This document shows positions 54,907-63,985 of a stretch of DNA of 64,000 nucleotides, in pieces. Made by a program: the position numbers and the translations under genes. Every line of letters begins with the position of its first letter. The stretch's first letter is position 1. Origin of the DNA: Sneathiella marina (GTDB lineage: Bacteria; Pseudomonadota; Alphaproteobacteria; Sneathiellales; Sneathiellaceae); contig NZ_CP098747.1 in assembly GCF_023746535.1 (NCBI RefSeq), forward strand, positions 2,564,501 through 2,628,500. The letters run 5' to 3'. A model generated the notes under the pieces. It was not told the DNA's origin and did not search any database. It saw nothing but the letters and a program-made list of their open reading frames with translations.

Positions 54907-55137
54907 TTAGGCTGCGTCGATATGCGTAATCGCGTCTTTTACTGTCAGAATTTTTTCTGCAGCATCGTCCGGGATTTCGATGCCGAATTCTTCTTCGAAC
55001 GCCATCACAAGTTCAACTGTGTCCAGGCTGTCTGCGCCCAGATCGTCAATGAAGCTGGCTTCTTCTGTTACTTTACCTTCATCAACACCAAGATGTTCGA
55101 TAACGATTTTTATTACGCGCTCGGCGGTAGTGGTCAT
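54907..55137 (-). CDS. acpP: Acyl carrier protein
   Basis: 76 residues, very acidic. The phosphopantetheine serine is in [16 protein letters not shown]. It carries acyl chains for the neighbouring Fab enzymes. A 184-base gap before it (55138-55321) leaves room for its own promoter; a weak candidate on the minus strand was seen but not trusted. Normal length and sequence. Confidence 0.97.
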   Translation of the reverse strand: MTTTAERVIKIVIEHLGVDEGKVTEEASFIDDLGADSLDTVELVMAFEEEFGIEIPDDAAEKILTVKDAITHIDAA

Positions 55138-55321
55138 AGCAATATCCTTAGATAATCCGACAGTTTAAGTAATAGTCTCTTCAATCCTTACCCCCACCAA
55201 GCTTAAATTTCAAGCAGAACAGAGGTCAATTTCGTGCGGTTTCCTAGCATACTTTGTCGATCTTGCAAAGGAAACCTGTCACAGGTAGTGATTTTCCGAT
55301 TTTCGACAAGTGCATGCGCCT

Positions 55322-56059
55322 TTAGATCATCGCCATTCCGCCATTTACATGCAGCGTCTGCCCGGTCACATAACCGGCTTCATCAGAGGCAAGATATAAA
55401 ACCGCAGCAGAAATGTCGCGCGGGTCTCCCAGTTTTCCTGCGGGCACGCCGGCAAGCAATGCGTCTTTCTGGGCGTCCGGAAGAGCATCTGTCATGGCTG
55501 TCTCAATAAACCCGGGAGCCACGCAATTTACAGTAACCCCCCGGCTTGCCACTTCCTGTGCCAGGGATTTTGACATGCCGATCATCCCCGCTTTCGAGGC
55601 AGCGTAATTCATTTGCCCCGGGTTGCCTGTCACGCCAACGATGGATGTGATGCCGATAATCCGGCCATTACGCCGTTTCATCATGCCCCGAAGGCTGTTT
55701 TTAGAGAGCAAAAAAGCGGCTTTCAGATTGACATCCATCACCAGATCCCAATCTTCCTCTTTCATTCGCATGGCAAGACCGTCACGGGTCAGACCTGCGT
55801 TATTTACGAGAATATCAACTTGACCCATAGCGGCATCCGCCTCTTTGATCAAATTTCCCACAGCCTCCATGTCAGAGAGGTTGCACGGTAGAATATGCAC
55901 CCGGTCACCGAGCTCGGCAGCAACCGCTCTCAGGGCATCTTCACGTGTCCCTGACAAAGCAACAGTCGCCCCCGCGGCGTGAAGATCTTTGGCGATTATG
56001 GCCCCTAATCCGCCAGATGCGCCTGTTATGAGCGCAGATTTACCTGTTAGATCAAACAT
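55322..56059 (-). CDS. fabG: 3-oxoacyl-ACP reductase
   Basis: 245-residue short-chain dehydrogenase, NADPH dependent. Cofactor loop ITGASGGLGAIIA, NNAGLTRDGL, and the catalytic Ser...Tyr-x3-Lys in GITSIVGVTGNPGQMNYAASK. It reduces 3-ketoacyl-ACP after FabF/FabH condensation. 31 bases after fabD. Confidence 0.96.
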   Translation of the reverse strand: MFDLTGKSALITGASGGLGAIIAKDLHAAGATVALSGTREDALRAVAAELGDRVHILPCNLSDMEAVGNLIKEADAAMGQVDILVNNAGLTRDGLAMRMKEEDWDLVMDVNLKAAFLLSKNSLRGMMKRRNGRIIGITSIVGVTGNPGQMNYAASKAGMIGMSKSLAQEVASRGVTVNCVAPGFIETAMTDALPDAQKDALLAGVPAGKLGDPRDISAAVLYLASDEAGYVTGQTLHVNGGMAMI

Positions 56060-56090
56060 AATTTACTCCCATCACACAATTATCAAATCT

Positions 56091-57044
56091 TTAAAGGGTT
56101 GCCAAAAAAGCTTCTATATCCGCGGGTGACTGAACGGCTGTTCCCGTCATTTCACGGTTAATTCTACGTACCATACCCGTCAGAATCTTGCCAGCTCCCA
56201 ACTCGACAAGCTCCTCGACCCCCTGCTCTCCCATATAAAGGACGCTTTCTCTCCAGCGAACGCGGCCTGTCACCTGATCAACAAGTAATTTCCGAATTGT
56301 ATCCGGATCGCTCACTTGTGCGGCGGTGACATTGGCGACCAAGGGTACCCGCGGCGGTGCGATCGTAACCTCCGCCAGCTTTTCAGCCATCACATCTGCT
56401 GCCGGTTGCATCAACGGACAATGAAAAGGCGCGCTCACCGGCAAGAGCATTCCCCGCTTTGCGCCTTTTTCTTTTGCAATTTCAATTGCTTTTTCAACGG
56501 CACGCTTGTGACCACTCAGGACCACCTGTCCGTCGGCGTTATCATTGGCGGCAACGCATATCTCTCCGTCCACCGCAGATTTTTCAGCTTCTGCAACGAC
56601 TTCTTCTACAGGCCCAATGTCCAGCCCAAGCAAAGCAGCCATCGCGCCCACCCCGACCGGCACCGCCTGTTGCATGGCCAACCCTCTGGCTTTCAATAAT
56701 TTTGCCGCATCTGAAATCGTCAAAGCGCCGGCTGCGGTTAAGGCTGAATATTCCCCCAAAGAATGTCCGCCGACAAATGCCGCTGCGGTCCCCAGATCCA
56801 TATTCCCTTCTTTTTCCAGCACCCGTACAACTGCCAAACTGACAGCCATCAGGGCCGGCTGTGCATTTTCAGTTAATGTCAGTTCCTCGATCGGCCCTTC
56901 AAACATCAATTGCGTCAGGTTTTGCCCGAGGGAATCATTGACTTCTTCGAAAACTTCGCGGGCAGCAGAGAAACTCTCTGCCAACTCTTTTCCCATCCCG
57001 ACAGATTGACTGCCCTGGCCTGGAAATACAAATGCACGTGTCAT
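56091..57044 (-). CDS. fabD: Malonyl-CoA:ACP transacylase
   Basis: 317 residues. It loads malonyl onto ACP. FPGQGSQSVGMGKEL at the start, the serine nucleophile in GGHSLGEYSAL, and the histidine in SAPFHCPLM are all present. First gene of the fab cluster; divergent from rpsF with a 198-base shared control region. Confidence 0.97.
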   Translation of the reverse strand: MTRAFVFPGQGSQSVGMGKELAESFSAAREVFEEVNDSLGQNLTQLMFEGPIEELTLTENAQPALMAVSLAVVRVLEKEGNMDLGTAAAFVGGHSLGEYSALTAAGALTISDAAKLLKARGLAMQQAVPVGVGAMAALLGLDIGPVEEVVAEAEKSAVDGEICVAANDNADGQVVLSGHKRAVEKAIEIAKEKGAKRGMLLPVSAPFHCPLMQPAADVMAEKLAEVTIAPPRVPLVANVTAAQVSDPDTIRKLLVDQVTGRVRWRESVLYMGEQGVEELVELGAGKILTGMVRRINREMTGTAVQSPADIEAFLATL

Positions 57045-57113
57045 ATATAAGGTCCGATCTTGTTAGTTACTGAGGCACAGTCATATTACGGAAAAATTTC
57101 CTGTCAAGCCTAC

Positions 57114-57141
57114 TTGCATATGGCAGCAATATCTGTATAGT
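57114..57141 (+). promoter_or_regulatory. Candidate promoter of rpsF operon
   Basis: TTGCAT (57114-57119), 16-base spacer, TATAGT (57136-57141). It leaves a leader of about 95 bases before rpsF. Confidence 0.55.
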
Positions 57142-57157
57142 CCGCGGCCTCAATACT

Positions 57158-57181
57158 CCTTGCCGACGGAGGTCGGCTAAG
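57158..57181 (+). promoter_or_regulatory. Hairpin in the rpsF leader, possible S6:S18 autoregulatory site
   Basis: GCCGAC (57162-57167) pairs with GTCGGC (57172-57177) with a GGAG loop, and CTT/AAG extends the stem with a bulge. S6:S18 leaders are known to bind their products in many bacteria. I could not match the known consensus, so the role is inferred from place and structure only. Confidence 0.35.
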
Positions 57182-57242
57182 TTTGGCAGGTTATGGGCAA
57201 CTGTAACTCCAGACATCTAGAAGCCGTAAGGAGCTTATATTA

Positions 57243-57695
57243 ATGCCTCTATATGAGACAGTTATAATTGCGCGTCAGGATATCTCCACGCAACAAGTGG
57301 AAACCCTGACCGAACAAATGTCCGGATATGTCACAGAAGGCGGCGGAACCGTTGCTAAAGTTGAACATTGGGGACTTCGTAATCTTGCCTACAAAATCAA
57401 GAAAAACCGCAAAGGTCACTATGTTCTATTGAACATTGATTCACCTGTTGCAGCGGTTAAGGAAATGGAACGCAACCTTCTTCTACATGAAGATATCCTG
57501 CGCCACATGACTTTGCGGGTTGAAGAATTGAACGAAAATGATTCCGTTATGCTGCAATCACGAAGCGCGCGCCCAGGGGGCCGTCGTGATCGCGAAGAAC
57601 AGGAAAGCGACGCACCAAAAGCTGCGGCAGAAGAAGTTGTTGCAGCAGATGAAACAGCGACAGAAGAAGTTGCAACCGTTGAAGGAGACGCATAA
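57243..57695 (+). CDS. rpsF: 30S ribosomal protein S6
   Basis: 150 residues. [14 protein letters not shown] opens the protein; [19 protein letters not shown] and [11 protein letters not shown] are the RNA-binding core, which pairs with S18. After about residue 105 a long Glu/Ala-rich tail ([20 protein letters not shown]) follows, probably disordered. Good AAGGAG ribosome site. Overlaps rpsR by 1 base. Confidence 0.97.
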   Translation: MPLYETVIIARQDISTQQVETLTEQMSGYVTEGGGTVAKVEHWGLRNLAYKIKKNRKGHYVLLNIDSPVAAVKEMERNLLLHEDILRHMTLRVEELNENDSVMLQSRSARPGGRRDREEQESDAPKAAAEEVVAADETATEEVATVEGDA

Positions 57696-57931
57696 TGGCT
57701 GATGAACAACGCCGTCCATTCTTTCGTCGCCGGAAGACCTGTCCGTTTTCAGGTGAAGGCGCACCGAAAATCGATTATAAAGACGTGAAGCTTCTGCAAC
57801 GTTTTGTTTCCGAACGCGGTAAGATTATGCCAAGCCGGATAACAGCTGTGTCTGCAAAGAAGCAGCGCGAACTGGCAACAGCAATCAAGCGCGCAAGAAA
57901 CCTCGCGCTCCTGCCGTTTATCGTAGAATAG
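57695..57931 (+). CDS. rpsR: 30S ribosomal protein S18
   Basis: 78 residues; [17 protein letters not shown] at the N-terminus and [31 protein letters not shown] at the C-terminus are diagnostic. It binds S6 on the platform of the small subunit. Translationally coupled to rpsF. Confidence 0.98.
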   Translation: MADEQRRPFFRRRKTCPFSGEGAPKIDYKDVKLLQRFVSERGKIMPSRITAVSAKKQRELATAIKRARNLALLPFIVE

Positions 57932-57940
57932 AAAGCAAAG

Positions 57941-57958
57941 GGCAGCGGTAACGCTGCC
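57941..57958 (+). other. GNRA-capped hairpin between rpsR and the DUF2232 gene
   Basis: GGCAGCG pairs with CGCTGCC around a GTAA loop, followed by only three T. Too few U residues for a strong terminator. It more likely tunes read-through or message stability after the ribosomal genes. Confidence 0.6.
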
Positions 57959-57973
57959 TTTAGAATACAGCTT

Positions 57974-58927
57974 ATGGTCAAGGAACTGGTCGTAGCCATA
58001 TCGTTGGGTATTTTGAGTACCCTGCTCCTGTCGATTTCCATTATGGGAAATGACGGTGCTGCAAACTACGGCTCGGCCTTTCAGTCTTTGGCCTTATGGA
58101 CATTATCTCTGGTCCCCTTGTTTATTTCGGGATTGGGGTTCGGGGTTATGAGTGCAGCGGTTTCAGTTATTACCGGCGCCATTATAGCCTCCCTGGTTTT
58201 AAGCCCTGTATTCGGTTTAACATATGCCATCCTGTGCGGTGCACCCGTGATTGTCATCGTTCGACAAGCATTGTTGTGGCGGGGTACGGAAGAAGAAAAA
58301 TTCTGGTACCCGACAGAGTATTTGCTAATCTGGTGGGCAGGGATATGTGTCGGTCTGACAATCGCGGCAATGGCCGTGGTCAATATGAACGACGAGCTGC
58401 GGCAAGGACTGGTTGCTGGTATGGATCAGATGCTGGTGCAGCTAAAGGAATTACGGGGTGTCAGCCCCACTATGACCGCTGAAGAATTTGTTGCGCTGAT
58501 GCCGCAATTTCTGGGTCCTATGTGGGGTTTGTTTGTTTTGCTAAGTGGATCTCTGGCTCAAGGGCTGTTGGTTCGATTTGACAAGAACAAGCGTCCGACA
58601 CCGAAACTAACGAAAATGGAGCTGCCTGTATGGGCGGCTCTGGCGTTCGTCGCGGCAGTAGTGTTAAGTCTGTTTCTTGACGGAATCTGGCCGATATTGG
58701 GCGCCATAGTAATCGCATTGGAGATTGTCTTTTTCCTGCAGGGAATGGCTGTTATCCATGTGGTTTCGAAAAGATGGAACGGTCGGCCCATCCTACTTGG
58801 GGCGATTTATATGGTATTGATTATTATGCTGTGGCCATTTCTTTTGGTTACAGTGTTAGGATTGATGGAAAATTGGATCGGGTTCAGGCGCCGTTTTGCC
58901 GTCACCACCCACCAGGAGGAAGACTGA
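57974..58927 (+). CDS. DUF2232 family membrane protein
   Basis: 317 residues with about eight membrane helices, including [35 protein letters not shown] and [23 protein letters not shown]2232 (YybS-like) genes sit between rpsR and rplI in many alphaproteobacteria. Function is unknown. Overlaps rplI start (TGATG), so it is coupled to it. Confidence 0.88.
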   Translation: MVKELVVAISLGILSTLLLSISIMGNDGAANYGSAFQSLALWTLSLVPLFISGLGFGVMSAAVSVITGAIIASLVLSPVFGLTYAILCGAPVIVIVRQALLWRGTEEEKFWYPTEYLLIWWAGICVGLTIAAMAVVNMNDELRQGLVAGMDQMLVQLKELRGVSPTMTAEEFVALMPQFLGPMWGLFVLLSGSLAQGLLVRFDKNKRPTPKLTKMELPVWAALAFVAAVVLSLFLDGIWPILGAIVIALEIVFFLQGMAVIHVVSKRWNGRPILLGAIYMVLIIMLWPFLLVTVLGLMENWIGFRRRFAVTTHQEED

Positions 58928-59580
58928 TGGAAGTAGTATTATTAGAACGAGTTGAAAAACTTGGACAAATGGGTGACGTTGTCACCGTGAAGAACGGATA
59001 TGCCCGGAACTTTCTGTTGCCGCAGAACAAAGCACTGCGCGCCAACAAAGATAACCTGGCAATTTTCGAAGCGCAGAGAGCTCAACTCGAAGCGGACAAT
59101 CTCAAGCAGAGTGACGAAGCCAGAAAAGTCGGTGAAAAACTCGATGGCGAAACTGTCATTCTGATCCGTGCCGCCAGTGAATCCCAGCAGCTTTACGGTT
59201 CAGTCAGCACGCAGGATATTGCCAAGGCCGTAACGTCAGCCGGCTTTACCGTCGATCGCAAGCAGATCATCATGGACAAGGTTCTTAAAACCCTTGGTCT
59301 GCACGACATTAAAGTGCGTCTGCACCCTGAAGTGAATGTCACTGTTGTCGTCAATATCGCCCGCTCCGAAGAAGAGGCTGAAATTCAGGCACGTGGCGAA
59401 TCTGTTGAAGAGGTTGCAGAAGCAGCTCTGGATAATCGCGATGAAGCAATTGCTGATGTCTTCGAATCCACGGCAGATATTGATCTGGACGAATTGGCCC
59501 AGGCCGGCGCCGAAGAAGTGGACGTCAAAGTGGACGTGGAAATCGAAGTTGAAGCGGAAGCTGAAGAAGAAACCAAGTAA
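58927..59580 (+). CDS. rplI: 50S ribosomal protein L9
   Basis: 217 residues. [22 protein letters not shown] and [18 protein letters not shown] form the conserved N-terminal domain; the C-terminal domain follows a long helix. After about residue 150, a Glu/Val-rich acidic tail of some 65 residues extends beyond the usual L9 length. The start overlaps the previous stop (TGATG); the longer frame from 58774 is rejected. Confidence 0.96.
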   Translation: MEVVLLERVEKLGQMGDVVTVKNGYARNFLLPQNKALRANKDNLAIFEAQRAQLEADNLKQSDEARKVGEKLDGETVILIRAASESQQLYGSVSTQDIAKAVTSAGFTVDRKQIIMDKVLKTLGLHDIKVRLHPEVNVTVVVNIARSEEEAEIQARGESVEEVAEAALDNRDEAIADVFESTADIDLDELAQAGAEEVDVKVDVEIEVEAEAEEETK

Positions 59581-59603
59581 GCCTCTGTTAAAAAAGAAGT
59601 GTA

Positions 59604-59636
59604 AGCGGCGCTGGCATGGCGCCGCTTTTTCTTTTT
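59604..59636 (+). terminator. Terminator after rplI
   Basis: AGCGGCGC (59604-59611) pairs with GCGCCGCT (59619-59626) over a 7-base loop and is followed by a T-rich run. Confidence 0.9.
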
Positions 59637-59671
59637 CCGGGACCGCGTAAATTCCCCCATAATTAACAGGC

Positions 59672-59692
59672 TGTGGATAATATATTTCCACA
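59672..59692. promoter_or_regulatory. DnaA-box-like dyad upstream of dnaB
   Basis: TGTGGATAA (59672-59680) is the exact reverse complement of the consensus DnaA box TTATCCACA. Its outer six bases pair with TCCACA (59687-59692), so the site is a 21-bp dyad. It lies 66-86 bases before the dnaB start, between the rplI terminator and the gene. Confidence 0.55.
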
Positions 59693-59757
59693 ACTTATCA
59701 GATCAGATTTTTCAATTTATCAATGAAGATAATCCTCCCCTGTGATACGGTCCTTCC

Positions 59758-61239
59758 ATGGAAACGGTATTAGTCAGTGAAGAGCAGTCAGACGATGGAT
59801 CAAATGAGTCCCTCGCCTATCGCTCTGCTCCCCATAACATTGAAGCGGAACAGGATCTTATCGGCGCCATCCTTGTTAATAACGAGGCCGCCGCCAAGGT
59901 AACCGGCTTTTTGTTACCTGATCATTTTTCAGAGGATGTACACAGGCGCATCTATGAAGCCGCCTCGATTTTGATCGAGCGTGGTGAAATTGCCGACCCT
60001 GTTACGCTTAAATCCTATTTCGATCATGATTCCGCTTTGGCAGATATTGGCGGCTCACAGTATCTGGCGCGTCTTGCAGCTTCTGCTACGACGATTATCA
60101 ACGCCGAAAATTACGGGCGATTGATTTATGATCTGGCCATGCGCCGGGAATTGATCCTGCTGGGCGAAGATATCGTCAATACGGCTTATGATTCCGATCT
60201 TGAAGAAACATCCCAGTCGCAAATCGAGGAAGCGGAGAAGAAACTCTTCTCCCTGGCGGAAAATGGCGCCCATGAAGGCTCCCTGGTTCCTGTAAAGATT
60301 GCGGTTGGCGAAGCTTTGAAATCAATAGAGGAAGCCTTCCATCGTGACGGGAACCTGGTCGGCGTTACAACCGGGCTGAAAGATATGGACGGGAAGCTTG
60401 GCGGCCTGCATAATTCCGATCTTCTTATTCTCGCGGGCCGGCCCTCCATGGGGAAAACATCCCTGGCAACCAATATTGCCTATAACGCGGCAAAGGCCCA
60501 TCGCAATTCAGGGGGCAAGGAAGGCGCTGCCGTCGGATTTTTCTCGCTTGAAATGGCGGCGGAACAACTTGTCGGCCGTATTCTGGCGGAGGCAACTGAA
60601 ATCAGCTCGGAAAAGCTGCGGCGCGGCGATTTGAGCGATGATGAATTTGCCAATAAGCTGGTTCCGCAAAGTGCCCTTCTGTCGGAACTGCCGCTTTACA
60701 TTGATGATACGCCCGCCCTGTCCATCGCCGCCTTGCGAACGCGGGCGCGCCGGTTGAAGCGAAGCCACGGGCTGGGATTGATTGTTGTTGATTATCTGCA
60801 ATTGATGAAAGGCTCGGGCCGGCGCAGCGAAAACCGGGTCCAGGAGATCTCCGAGGTAACCCAGGGCCTGAAGGCCGTTGCCAAGGAGTTGAACATACCT
60901 GTTATTGCCTTATCCCAGCTGAGCCGTCAGGTGGAAAACCGCGACGACAAACGGCCCCAGCTTTCTGATTTACGGGAGTCCGGCTCCATTGAGCAGGATT
61001 CTGATGTGGTGATGTTCGTCTACCGGGAATCCTATTACGAGGAACGTAAAGAACCCTCCGAAGGCACACCGGAACATGCGGAATGGCAAGAAAAAATGGG
61101 CCGCCTGCATAACATGGCGGAAGTGATCATCGGCAAACAACGGCATGGCCCGATCGGGATTATCAAATTGCATTTCAAACCGGAATTCACCCGGTTCGGC
61201 GATTATATCTCGGATGACTATTTACCGGAACATCATTAG
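59758..61239 (+). CDS. dnaB: Replicative DNA helicase
   Basis: 493 residues. N-terminal helical domain (PHNIEAEQDLIGAILVNNEA), then the RecA-type ATPase with Walker A AGRPSMGKTSLATNIA, Walker B LIVVDYLQLM and the arginine/sensor block SQLSRQVENRDDKRPQLSDL. It unwinds DNA at the fork as a hexamer. No intein is seen. Its own control region follows a strong terminator; alr is 15 bases downstream. Confidence 0.97.
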   Translation: METVLVSEEQSDDGSNESLAYRSAPHNIEAEQDLIGAILVNNEAAAKVTGFLLPDHFSEDVHRRIYEAASILIERGEIADPVTLKSYFDHDSALADIGGSQYLARLAASATTIINAENYGRLIYDLAMRRELILLGEDIVNTAYDSDLEETSQSQIEEAEKKLFSLAENGAHEGSLVPVKIAVGEALKSIEEAFHRDGNLVGVTTGLKDMDGKLGGLHNSDLLILAGRPSMGKTSLATNIAYNAAKAHRNSGGKEGAAVGFFSLEMAAEQLVGRILAEATEISSEKLRRGDLSDDEFANKLVPQSALLSELPLYIDDTPALSIAALRTRARRLKRSHGLGLIVVDYLQLMKGSGRRSENRVQEISEVTQGLKAVAKELNIPVIALSQLSRQVENRDDKRPQLSDLRESGSIEQDSDVVMFVYRESYYEERKEPSEGTPEHAEWQEKMGRLHNMAEVIIGKQRHGPIGIIKLHFKPEFTRFGDYISDDYLPEHH

Positions 61240-61254
61240 GAAGCGACCGCGTTT

Positions 61255-62370
61255 ATGGATCCTAGACTTGCCGGCGCCCATTTGATCGTTGATCTGGGCG
61301 CTCTTCAGGAAAATTACCGCATACTTCAGAGCAATGCCGCACCGGCAAAATGTGGCGCTGCCGTGAAAGCCAATGCCTACGGTCTGGGTATCGAGAAGGT
61401 CGCTCCGGCCCTTGCGGATGCGGGATGTACGGATTTTTTTGTTGCCTTGCCGGCGGAAGGCGTCACGTTGCGCAACTGCTTGCCGGATGCGACGGTCTAT
61501 GTTCTTTCCGGGTTGATGGTAGAGGCTGAACCAGCCTATCTGGAACATAACTTGATTCCTGTTCTCAACAGTCTGGACGAATTGCGGAACTGGTCGGAAT
61601 TTGCCCGTGACCACGGACCTTTACGGGCGGCAATCCATCTCGATACAGGGATAACAAGACTGGGGTTTCTGGAAGCGGAAATCCGCAATCTCGCGGCGGA
61701 ACCAACGCTTCTAGATGACCTGGAAATCGATTATATCATAAGCCATCTGGCCTGCGCTGATGAACCGGATCATCCCCTTAACCAGCGGCAGCTTGACTGT
61801 CTGCATTATTTTAAAACCCTGTTGCCGGCCCCCTTGCAGGATACGCCGGTTTCCTTTGCCAATTCCGCCGGTATTTTTCTCGGACCTGACTTTCATTTCG
61901 ATCATGCCCGGCCCGGCATTGCCTTATTTGGCGGCAATCCCACTGGCAGCACCCCAAACCCCATGCATGAAGTGGTCAAATTGCAAGGGAAAATCCTGCA
62001 AGTTCAGGACGTTGACAGTCAATTTCACGTTGGCTATGGTGCGACATACCGGACAGAAGATGTGAGCCGGATTGCCACAGTTTCGGTGGGCTACGCGGAC
62101 GGATATTTTCGAGCGCTTGGCAATAAGGCAGAATGTGCGATAAAGAATAACAAGGTACCGGTCATAGGGCGCGTCTCAATGGATATAATTACAATCGATG
62201 TCAGCAGCATCCCGCGTCATGAATGTGTCGCTGGAGGTTTCGTTGATCTGATTGGTGGCGCGGTACCATTGGATGAAGTGGCGGCACATGCCGAGACAAT
62301 TCCATATGAAATACTCACCTCTCTCGGAAATCGCTTCTACCGGGAATATTTGGAACCGGCGGACAAGTAA
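61255..62370 (+). CDS. alr: Alanine racemase
   Basis: 371-residue PLP enzyme that makes D-alanine for peptidoglycan. The PLP lysine is Lys38 in AAVKANAYGLG; the second-base tyrosine is in GYGATYRTED; VSVGYADGYFR and VPVIGRVSMDIITID are conserved in the C-terminal domain. Catabolic and biosynthetic forms cannot be separated, but position next to dnaB is typical of the housekeeping gene. Confidence 0.94.
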   Translation: MDPRLAGAHLIVDLGALQENYRILQSNAAPAKCGAAVKANAYGLGIEKVAPALADAGCTDFFVALPAEGVTLRNCLPDATVYVLSGLMVEAEPAYLEHNLIPVLNSLDELRNWSEFARDHGPLRAAIHLDTGITRLGFLEAEIRNLAAEPTLLDDLEIDYIISHLACADEPDHPLNQRQLDCLHYFKTLLPAPLQDTPVSFANSAGIFLGPDFHFDHARPGIALFGGNPTGSTPNPMHEVVKLQGKILQVQDVDSQFHVGYGATYRTEDVSRIATVSVGYADGYFRALGNKAECAIKNNKVPVIGRVSMDIITIDVSSIPRHECVAGGFVDLIGGAVPLDEVAAHAETIPYEILTSLGNRFYREYLEPADK

Positions 62371-62371
62371 T

Positions 62372-63154
62372 ATGGAATGGAATATTTTTGCGGCGATTGG
62401 CCGTGTCTTTATCTCCTTTATGGCCGCCGTTGGCCGGATTACCAAATTTACGGTCGTAAGCCTGCGTCATTGCATCATCCCGCCTTTCTATTTGTCGCTA
62501 TTTTTGCGGCAGCTTATGAATATCGGCTATTACTCTCTTCCGGTCGTCGGCATGACGGCCCTGTTCACCGGTATGGTTCTGGCGTTGCAGATTTACGATG
62601 GCTCCTCCAGGTTTAATGCGGAAAGCGCCGTTCCGACGATTGTTGTCATCGGCCTCACCCGGGAACTCTCCCCGGTTCTCAGCGGCCTGATGGTTGCCGG
62701 GCGGGTTGGTGCCGCGATTGCCGCGGAAATCGGGACCATGCGGGTGACCGAGCAAATTGACGCGCTCGCCACGTTATCAACGAACCCGTTCAAGTATCTG
62801 GTGACACCCCGCATCCTCGCGGCGGTCATCACCCTGCCCTTTCTTGTTCTGCTGGGCGATATCATCGGCGTTGCCGGTGGCTTCCTGGTCGCGACGGAAT
62901 CGCTGGGCTTCAACCCGGGCAATTACCTGACAAACACCTTCGAATTCCTGCAGGTGCGTGACGTCGTCTCCGGCTTGATCAAGGCAGCCGTCTTCGGCTT
63001 CATTGTCGCCTTGATGGGCTGCTATCACGGATTTCATTCCGTCGGCGGGGCGCAAGGCGTGGGCAAGGCGACAACAAATGCCGTCGTTTCCTCCTTTGTT
63101 CTGATCCTGATCAGCGACTATTTCCTCACAGTAATGCTTACCGTTCAACCATGA
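62372..63154 (+). CDS. mlaE: MlaE-type ABC transporter permease
   Basis: 260 residues with about five helices. FTGMVLALQIYDGSSRF, VVIGLTRELSPVLSGLMVAGRVGA and GTMRVTEQIDALATLSTNPF are the MlaE/YrbE signatures. It moves phospholipid between membranes with MlaF. The frame is open from 62252 inside alr, but ATG 62372 (MEWNIFAAI) is one base after the alr stop and fits. The substrate-binding MlaD is not seen in the remaining sequence. Confidence 0.92.
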   Translation: MEWNIFAAIGRVFISFMAAVGRITKFTVVSLRHCIIPPFYLSLFLRQLMNIGYYSLPVVGMTALFTGMVLALQIYDGSSRFNAESAVPTIVVIGLTRELSPVLSGLMVAGRVGAAIAAEIGTMRVTEQIDALATLSTNPFKYLVTPRILAAVITLPFLVLLGDIIGVAGGFLVATESLGFNPGNYLTNTFEFLQVRDVVSGLIKAAVFGFIVALMGCYHGFHSVGGAQGVGKATTNAVVSSFVLILISDYFLTVMLTVQP

Positions 63155-63927
63155 CCGCCGCGCCGAAAATCGAACTGCGGAAAGTGTGCAAGGCGTTCGG
63201 CAGCAAAGTTATCCTCTCCGATCTCGATCTCAGTATCCAGGATGGGGAATCCCTGGTTGTGATCGGCGGATCCGGAACCGGCAAATCGGTCATGCTGAAA
63301 TGTATTCTGGGCCTGCTTGAGCCCGACAGCGGTGATATCCTGATCGACGGACAGTCGGTGGTTGGCCTGTCCTCCAAGGCGCGGGAAAAAGTTCTGCTGA
63401 AAACCGGCATGCTGTTTCAGTATGCGGCCCTGTTCGACAGCTTGCCTGTCTGGGAAAATGTCGCCTTTGGCCTGCTCCAGGCGCATGGAATACCGCGCAA
63501 GAAAGCCAGGGAAATAGCCATGGAGAAACTCAGCCTTGTGGGGCTCGGCCCGGACATGGCGGATCGCAATCCGGCGGAGATGTCCATTGGTATGCAAAAG
63601 CGGGTCGGCCTCGCCCGGGCCATCGCCGCGGACCCTGAAATCATCTTTTTCGATGAGCCGACCACAGGTCTTGATCCGATTATGGGGGATGTCATCGACA
63701 GCCTTATTCGCGACTGTACCCGGCGCCTGGGCGCCACAACATTGACCATATCCCATGATATGGATGGCGCGCAGGTTATTGGCGATACGATCGCATTGCT
63801 CTATAAAGGAAACGTCGTCTGGTCCGGACCTGCGGATACCATCAAGACCTGCGGTAACCCTTATGTCGAGCAATTCGTCCGGGGCGATATTGACGGCCCC
63901 ATAAAACTGGAAGTCTTGAAACCGTAA
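63151..63927 (+). CDS. mlaF: MlaF-type ABC transporter ATPase
   Basis: 258 residues. Walker A GGSGTGKSVMLK, signature MSIGMQKRVGLARAI and Walker B IIFFDEPTTGLDPIMGD are present; QYAALFDSLPVWENV is typical of MlaF. It powers MlaE for lipid transport across the envelope. Overlaps mlaE by 4 bases (ATGA). Confidence 0.93.
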   Translation: MTAAPKIELRKVCKAFGSKVILSDLDLSIQDGESLVVIGGSGTGKSVMLKCILGLLEPDSGDILIDGQSVVGLSSKAREKVLLKTGMLFQYAALFDSLPVWENVAFGLLQAHGIPRKKAREIAMEKLSLVGLGPDMADRNPAEMSIGMQKRVGLARAIAADPEIIFFDEPTTGLDPIMGDVIDSLIRDCTRRLGATTLTISHDMDGAQVIGDTIALLYKGNVVWSGPADTIKTCGNPYVEQFVRGDIDGPIKLEVLKP

Positions 63928-63985
63928 CCTCACGGGACGGAATTTATTTTGGTTTCGGCCAAACCACGAATAACAGGAATAAGTC

